Source: an uncultured Chlorobiaceae bacterium (GTDB lineage Bacteria; Bacteroidota; Chlorobiia; Chlorobiales; Chlorobiaceae). Taken from it: a stretch of DNA of 37,638 nt. Shown here in pieces: positions 27,401-36,400 of this stretch. Position numbers and translations under genes: made by a program. The notes under the pieces were generated by a model that was not told where the DNA came from, ran no database searches, and worked only from the letters and a program-made list of their open reading frames with translations. The stretch is from the NCBI GenBank assembly GCA_903994455.1, contig CAJEXI010000032.1, forward strand, positions 1-37,638, in the 5' to 3' direction. Numbering within the stretch: the first letter of the stretch is position 1; each line of letters opens with the position of its first letter.

Positions 27401-30400
27401 AGAAAAGCTACAGCTTTAGTGTTACCGCTAATGATGGTGATGTTAACCATAACATATCGCAGGCAGTGGTTGTCTCGGTAAACAACCTGAACGATAATAA
27501 CCCTGTATTTACCTCGGGAGGTACCGGAACCGTCAACGAGAACGTAGCGCTGAACACGGTAATTTACACGGCAGCGACGAGTGATCTGGATGGAGATACC
27601 AGAACTTACACGCTCAATGGAGATGATGCTGGTTTGCTGAATATCAATGCAGCCACCGGTGCCGTAACACTGAAAGCGTCAGCGGACTACGAAGCGAAGG
27701 CAAATTACAGTTTCAATGTTATCGCCAGCGACGGCGATGTTACCCATAACACAACGCAGGGAGTGGTCGTTACGGTGAACAACCTCAACGACAATACTCC
27801 AGTGTTCAGCTCAGGGGCGACAGGTTCAATCAATGAGAATGCGCTGCCCGGCACAGCAATTTACACAGCGGCGACGACCGATGCCGATAATCTTGCGGCA
27901 CGCACCTACACCGTCAGTGGAGCCGATGCAGGGATGCTCAACATTACCTCAGCAGGTGTGGTAACACTGAAAGCCAGTGCGGACTATGAGTCGGGCAAAA
28001 CCAGCTATAGTTTTGACGTAATCGCCAATGATGGCGCAAATACAAGGACACAGGCAGTGGTGGTGCAGGTTGTGAATCTGAACGACAACAGCCCGGTATT
28101 TACTTCAGGGACAACAGGCTCCGTTAACGAGAACGCAGCGATCAGCACCGTAATCTATACGGCAGTGACGACGGATGCAGATAATCTTGCAGCACGCACC
28201 TACACCCTCGGCGGAACCGATGCTGCTTTGCTTGATATTACCTCTGCAGGGTTGGTAACACTGAAAGCCTCTGCCGACTACGAGTCAACCCGGAAGAGCT
28301 ATAGTTTTGACGTTATTGCTAATGATGGCGCAAATAACAGGACGCAGGCAGTGGTGATTTCGGTAAACAATCTGAACGACAACGCTCCGAAGTTTACCTC
28401 AGGCGGATCCGTCTCCGTTGACGAAAATAAGGCGACAAGCTTCGTCATCTACACGGCAGCCACAACTGATGCCGATAATCCAGGAGCACCAACCTACACG
28501 CTTGGCGGAACAGATGCTGGAGCGTTTAACATTAATGCAACCACTGGTGAGGTGAGGCTGAATACGTCAGCCAATTTTGAGGCCAAGGCCAGCTACAGGT
28601 TTAACGTTTTTGCCAATGATGGCGCTAACTCTACTTCGCAGGGAGTGGTGGTGTCGGTAAACAACCTCAACGACAATGCGCCGGTCTTTACTTCGGGGAC
28701 AACCGGATTGGTCAACGAGAATGCTATGGTCAGCACGGTGATCTACACGGCAGCTACCAATGATGCTGATGGAGGCACAAGAACCTATACACTCAGTGGA
28801 ACCGATGCCAGCTTGCTCAACATCACAACAGCAGGTGTTGTGACGCTGAAGGCCTCAGCCGACTACGAATCTTCACAGAAGAGCTATAGTTTCAATGTTA
28901 TAGCCAATGACGGGGATGCTGCCCACAATGCAACGCAGGCAGTGGTGGTGTCGGTAAAAAATCTGAACGACAACCTGCCGGTATTTACCTCTGGCAGCAC
29001 TGTTACTGTTGACGAAAACTCTGTTGCAGCGAGTACTGTAGTTTATACGGCAGTGACGACAGATGCAGATAACCTTGCCGCACGGACCTACACTCTGGGC
29101 GGAACTGATGCCAGTTTCTTTAACATCACAAGTGCAGGTGTGGTGACGTTGAAGGCATCAGCGGATTACGAAGCCAGGGCGAGTTACAGTTTCAACGTTG
29201 TCGCCAGTGATGGCGCGAACACAAAGGAGCAGGTGGTGTCGCTCATTGTTAATAACCTGAACGATAATGCGCCTGTTTTCACCTCTGGCGCACTTGGTTC
29301 TGTTGACGAGAACGCAGCAACAAGTACCGTGGTTTACACAGCAGTGACGACAGATGCAGATAACCTTGCTGTACGGACCTATACTCTTGGTGGAACGGAT
29401 GCCAACTTGCTCAGCATGACGAGTGCAGGAGTGGTGACGTTGCAAGCATCAGCGAACTACGAAGCCAAGAGCAGCTACTCGTTTAATGTGGTAGCTAATG
29501 ACGGAGCCAACACGACAACACAGGCTGTTGTTGTTTCAGTGAACAACCTCAACGAAGGCGGCCTGGAGTTCACCTCTGGCGGCGTTGGTTCGGTTGACGA
29601 GAATGCTGTTGCAGTTGAGGTGATCTATACCCCGATGACGACTTCGCTCAGCCCGGCTTCTGTTACCTATACGCTTGATGGAGCTGATGCCAGTTTACTC
29701 AACATCAATGACCTCACCGGTGCTGTCACTCTGAAAACGCCAGCAGACTATGAGACTAAAGCAAGCTACAGTTTTAACATTACAGCCAGTGACTCCTCAA
29801 CAAACCTTGATGCGACGCAGCCACTGGTTGTTTCTGTAAACAACCTGAACGACAATAATCCTGAATTTACCTCGGGCGGTACCGGTTCAGTCAACGAAAA
29901 CGCTCCGATCAGCACGGCGATCTATACTGCAGTAACGGCTGATGCTGATGGAGGAGCGAGAACCTACACGATTAGCGGCACCGATGCAGGTTTACTCAAC
30001 ATTACCCCCGATGGTGTGGTAACACTGAAAAATTCAGCCGATTTTGAGTCAGGTAAAGCCAGTTACAGTTTCAATGTTATCGCTCACGATGCGCTTGCTA
30101 CTGATGCCACTGACCATGCGGTCTTGCAGGTAGTGGTGGTGTCGGTAAACAATCTGAACGACAATTCACCGGTGTTTACTACTGGCAGTACAGGGTCTGT
30201 TAACGAGCACGAGGCGATAGGCACGGTGATCTATACGGCTGCGACGACGGATGCCGATAATCTTGACGCACGCACCTATAGTCTTAGTGGTGCTGATGCA
30301 GGGATGCTCAAAATTACCTCAGCAGGAGAGGTAACCCTGAAAGCGACAGCCGACTACGAAGTTAAAACCTCCTATAAATTCAATGTGATCGCCAATGACG

Positions 30401-33400
30401 GTGATTTTGCCCACAATGCCACGAAGGCAATCGTTGTCACGGTCAACAACCTGAACGACAACGCGCCAGTCTTTACTTCGGGTACAACAGGCTCAGTCAA
30501 CGAGAATTCGGCGACAAACACGGCGATCTACACGGCAGCGACGAGGGATGCTGACGGAGGTACGAGAACCTATACCCTGGGTGGAACCGATGCTGGTTTG
30601 CTCAACATTACCTCTGAGGGTGTTGTAACATTGAAAGCTTTAGCGAACTACGAAGCGAAAACAAGCTATAGTTTTGATGTTATTGCCAGTGACGGTGATG
30701 TTGCCCATAACGCAACGCAGCAAGTCGTTGTTTCGGTAAACAACCTGAATGAATCTGCGTCGCTCTTTACTTCAGGCTCAACAGGATCAGTCAATGAAAA
30801 CGCTTCGACGAGTACAGTAATCTATGCGGCAGTGACGACGGATGCTGATGGAGGAGCAAGAACCTACACCCTTAGTGGAGCCGATGCCGGGTTGCTCAAC
30901 ATCACCGATGCCGGTGTGGTGACGCTGAAAACTTCAGCCGATTTTGAATCAGGAAAAACCAGTTACAGTTTCAATGTTATCGCTCACGATGCGCTTGCCA
31001 CTGATGCCACTGACCATGCGGTCTTGCAGGCAGTGGAGGTGTCGGTAAACAATCTGAACGACAATAAACCAGTGTTCACCTCCGGCGGCGCTGGCGTTCT
31101 TGATGAAAATGTGGCACCAGGTTCTGTGATCTACACTGCTGTGACGACAGATGCCGATAACCCGGTTGCACAACCAACCTATACCCTTGGTGGAGTCGAT
31201 TCAGCCTTGCTCGATATTTCAGCAGGAGGAGTTGTCAGCCTGAAAGCCTCACCAAACTATGAAGCCAAGGCCAGCTACAGCTTCAATGTTGTCGCCAATG
31301 ATGGTGACGCTACCCACAATGTAACACAGGCAGTGGTTGTCTCGATCAACAACCTGAACGACAATGCACCGGTCTTTACCTCTGGTGCCACGGGAACGGT
31401 GATTGAAAATCCCCAGAGTGGTCCGGTGATCTACACCGCAGTAACAACGGATGCCGATAACTTTGGTGCCCCAACCTATTACCTTCGTGGTGTTGATGCA
31501 GGCTTGCTCAACATCAATGCTACCACAGGAGTGGTAACCCTGAGAGCCTCAGCCGAATACGAAGCCAGGAGCAGCTACAGTTTTGACGTTGAGGCCAGTG
31601 ACGGAACCTTTACCACCACGCAGCATGTTGATGTCGCTGTCGTGAACATGAACGACAATGCGCCCGAGTTTACCTCAGGGGCAACAGGGTCAATCAATGA
31701 AAATGCTCCCGCCAGCACCGCAATCTATACTGCAGTGACGACGGATGCTGATGGAGGAGCGAGAACCTACACACTTAGTGGAACCGATGCCGGTTTGCTC
31801 AACGTTACCTCAGCAGGTGTGGTAACGCTGAAAGCTATGGCCGACTATGAGTCTGGCAAAACCAGCTACAGCTTCAATGTTATCGCTCATGATCCTCTTG
31901 CCACTGATGCCTCCGACCATGCGGTCTCACAGGCAGTCGTCGTGTCGGTTAACAATCTGAACGATAATTCGCCGGTGTTTATCTCCGGAGCTACCGGTGC
32001 GGTTAATGAGAATGCTGCAACGAGCACGGTGATTTACACAGCCGTAACAACTGACGCTGACAACCTTGCTGCACGTACCTATACGCTGGGTGGAACTGAT
32101 GCCGGAGCATTGAATATTGATGCAGGAACCGGTGAGGTGAGGCTGAATACGTCAGCCAACTTTGAGGCAAAAGCAAGCTACAGTTTTGATGTTATTGCCA
32201 ATGATGGAGTCAACAGCACCACGAAGGCCGTGGTCATTGCTGTCAACAACCTCTACGAAGGAGGCCTGGAGTTCACCTCTGGCGGTACAGGCTCAGTTGA
32301 CGAGAATGCACCTGTAGGCCAGGTGATCTATACACCCGCGACGACCTCACTCAGTCCGGCTACCGTAACCTACACTCTTGATGGAACGGATGTCAGTTTA
32401 CTCAACATCAACAACGTCACAGGAGCTGTAACGCTGAAAACCCCAGCAGACTACGAGAACAAAGCAAGTTATAGTTTTAACATTACAGCCACTGATTCCT
32501 CAACAGCTCTTGTGACGAAGCAGCCACTGGTCGTTTCGGTAAACAACCTGAACGACAATGCCCCGGTGTTCACCTCTGGCGCGACAGGTTCCGTTGACGA
32601 GAATGCTGCAACAAGTACGGTGCTCTACACGGCAGCGACGACGGATGCTGATGGAGGGGCGAGAATCTACACTCTCCTTGCTGGCGGTGATTCCGGCTTG
32701 CTTAACATCAATGCCGGCACAGGGGCTGTGACGCTGAAAACGTCAGCGGACTATGAAGCGAAGACAAGCTACAGTTTCAGTGTTGTCGCCCACGATCCGA
32801 TCGCCTCAGATGCCTCAGACCATGCTGTCACGCAGGCAGTGGTTGTGTCGGTCAACAACCTGAACGATAACGCACCGGTGTTCACCTCCGGCGCTACAGG
32901 CTCTGTTAATGAGAACGCTGCAGCGGTAATCTATACAGCAGCGACGACAGATGCGGATAATCTTGCCGCACGAACCTATACGCTCGGTGGCACTGATGCT
33001 GCGGCGCTGAACATAAATGCGACAACCGGGGAGGTAACCCTGAAAACAGCAGCGGACTATGAGTCAGCCCAGAAGAGCTACAGTTTCGATGTGATAGCCA
33101 ATGACGGTGATGCGGCTCACAACGCAACCCAGGCAGTGGTTGTACAGGTGAACAATCTGAACGACAATGCGCCGGTGTTCACTTCAGGCGGCACCGGTTC
33201 AGTAGACGAGAATGCTGCAACGAGCAGCGTGATCTACACAGCAGCGACGACTGATGCGGATAATCTTGCCGCACGCACCTACAGCCTCAGTGGAACAGAT
33301 TCAGCCTTGCTGGATATTACCTCAGCAGGCGTGGTAACGCTGAAAGCCTCAGCAAACTTCGAAGCGAAGCCAAGCTACACCTTTGATGTTATAGCCAATG

Positions 33401-36400
33401 ACGGTGATGCGGCCCACAATGCAACCCAGGCAGTGGTTGTGCAGGTAAACAACATGAATGATGCCCCGACGGGCAGTGTGACGATTGGTGGCACTTCGAC
33501 CCAGGGCGAGACACTGACAGTCAGTCACACCCTTGCTGATCCGGATGGACCTGCCACCTTGAACGTAAGCTACCAGTGGCAGACTGGAGGGGTGGATATT
33601 GCCGGTGCAACGGGCACATCCCTGGTTTTGGGCGAGGCTCATGTCGGTGATAAAATTACTGTTGTTGCAACGTATACTGATGCCTTGAGTAATGTTGCCA
33701 GCGTGAACAGCGCAGCAACCTCTGCTGTAGTCAACGTCAACGATGCTCTGACCGGTAGTGTGACGATTACAGGCCAGGCGATTGAGGATCAGACGTTGAC
33801 GGCGGTGAACACTCTTGCGGATGCCGATGGACTTGGCCAGATCACCTGGCAGTGGTATGCAGACAATAATGCTGTTAGCGGAGCTACCAACGACACCTAT
33901 ACCCTTACCAATGATGACGCAGGCAAGAAATTCTCGGTGACAGCAAGCTACATGGATGGTCATGGAACTCTCGAGAGTATGAGCAGTGCCCAGACGGCCG
34001 AGGTTGAAAGTTTGGTTAGTGGTACCATTATGGATGGCTACCTTGATCGTGCTCTTGTTTGGGTTGACACCAACGGAGATGGCAAGCTGAACTGGAATGA
34101 TACCAATGGCGATAACCTCTGGAATGCCGGAGAGCTTGCTACTGAGTCCTGGACGCTTACAGATGAAACAGGACAGTTTACCGGCCTGGTGGGGAGTGGC
34201 ACAATTCGTATTACTGCGAATCCATTAGATAGCCCGACAAATCCCACGCATTATGCAACGAAAGATATCTCCACCGGCAAAGATTTTACCGGAAGTTATT
34301 CCGCCCCTTCAGGATATACTGTTGTAACACCACTGACAACGCTTATCGTTGCGGCAGGAGGCGACAATGACGCTGCTGCTTTGGTTAAAACTGCGCTTGG
34401 TCTTGATGCTTCCCTGAATTTGGCCACTTATGACCCAGTGGCAGCAGCTTCCAACTTGTCGGCAAGCAGTGATACTCAGGCAATCGCTCTAAAGGTACAG
34501 AGTGCCACGATACAGATTGCCAATATCATCGATATTGCTATGGGTGTCACCAGTGGTGCTGGTGGCGATACCACAGGAACGGGGATTGCTGATAGTGTGG
34601 CTAACGCCTTAATGGTTAACGCAGCGGCCAATTCAGGAACAGTTAATCTTGCTGACAGTTCTGTTATATCCAGTACGATTACCTCTGCTGCCGAGACCGT
34701 TGTGACTGCCCCTGAAGATTTAGCCAAAATCAATAACACCATTGGAGTGATATCTACTGCTGCTTCAGTGGTTAATGCCAATATTGAGTCAGTATCAACT
34801 GCGGCAGCATTTGACTCACAAACGACTGCAACTATTGATGTAAAGGAGAGTCTCAAGAGTATCGTGAGCTCTCAGCTTGTTGGCCAGCAAACGGCATCCC
34901 AGGCGAACAGTGCTGTAACAGATGATGACACCAGTGGTGTTATTTCCGACAAGGCGACTCTTGACGCGAACACCGCTCAGCAACAGGATAATGTTTTGAA
35001 GGTAACGGTAAACCATCTTCCATTGGGTGTCGTTACCATTGCGGGTATCGCTGAGCCAGGTGAAGTGCTGACAGCAAATAACTCGCTGACGGATGTTGAT
35101 GGTCCAGATGTTTTGACCATAACCTATCAGTGGTATGCTGATGGCAATGAGATTAATGGAGCTGTCAATGGCACCCACACTCTGACACGCTCAGAAATCG
35201 GCAAGGCAATCACGGTGAGCGCCAGTTACACCGACGGGCTTGGAAAGATCGAGAGTGCCAGCAGCGCTGCAACTGCAGCAGTAGCCAATGCGCCGACAAG
35301 CATGGCTGATGTCGTCGTTGTGCTCAAGAGCAGCAGTGACAGTGGTACGCTGAACAACGATAAGCTTACCAAGAGCACGAAACCGACGGTAACGGTTGAT
35401 TTGAGTGGCAAGGAGGTTTTGGCCGGTGAGATGATCGAGATTGTTGACAGTAACCATGCCAATGCTGTGGTTGGCAGCTACACGGTGACGGCAACGGACG
35501 CGCTGAGCGGGCTTGCCACACTCGACATTGTGCTTGCTACTGCGTTATCCGACGGTTCTCATGCACTGGTTGCCCAGTTGACTGCTGCGGGAGGCACCAG
35601 CGGTTTGGAGAGCAGGGCTGCAACGGCTGTCACGATTGATACACTGGCTCCCGCAACAACCATAAGCGCGTTGCTGCTCATTGCAGATACCGGCACAAGC
35701 AACACAGACTTTATTACCAGCACAGCAGCGCAGACGATTACCGGTACGCTGAGCGTTGCGCTTGGTGCCGGTGAAGCGTTGTTTGGCACATTGGACAATG
35801 GCACAACATGGACGGATATCACGGCTAAAGTGAATGGTACTGCCATAAGCTGGAATGGAGCAACACTCTCGGGCAGCAACACTATCAAGCTGGAGGTGCG
35901 GGATGTTGCCGGCAATGCAGGCACAGCGGCCACTCAGGCGTACGTGCTTGATACCACAGCGCCGAGCGTGAGCACGGTAACGGATGCGACAGAGGCCAGC
36001 GTCACGAAAGATGCGATAACCTTCACCGTCACCTTTAGCGAAGCAGTTATAGGCACCGTTGGCACGAACACCTTCACCGCGACAAACGGCACAGTAAGCA
36101 GTGTGACCTCAGCAGGAGGCAATGCCTATACCGTTGTGGTGACCCCGACAGCAGGAGTTGCCAGCGGAAATGTTGCCTTGAGCCTTGTTGGCACCGGTTT
36201 GATTGATGCAGCGGGCAATGCGGTAGTAGTGCCAACAGACCTGAGTGGCATGGACACCCAGGGAATCGATACGCTGGTGCCAAGTGTGAGCACGGTGACC
36301 GACACGACTGCGGCCAGCGTCACGAATGAGGCAATAACCTTTGCAGTCACCTTTGACGAAGCCGTTGTTGGCACGGTCGGCATTAGCAGTTTTACCGCAA

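Noticed and set aside
22669..33459. Periodic short identical DNA motifs (AACCTGAACGA and similar every 300 bp) resembling an interspersed repeat or CRISPR
   Set aside because: Spacing is about 300 bp, the frame is open throughout and the motifs encode the cadherin linker, so this is protein repetition.
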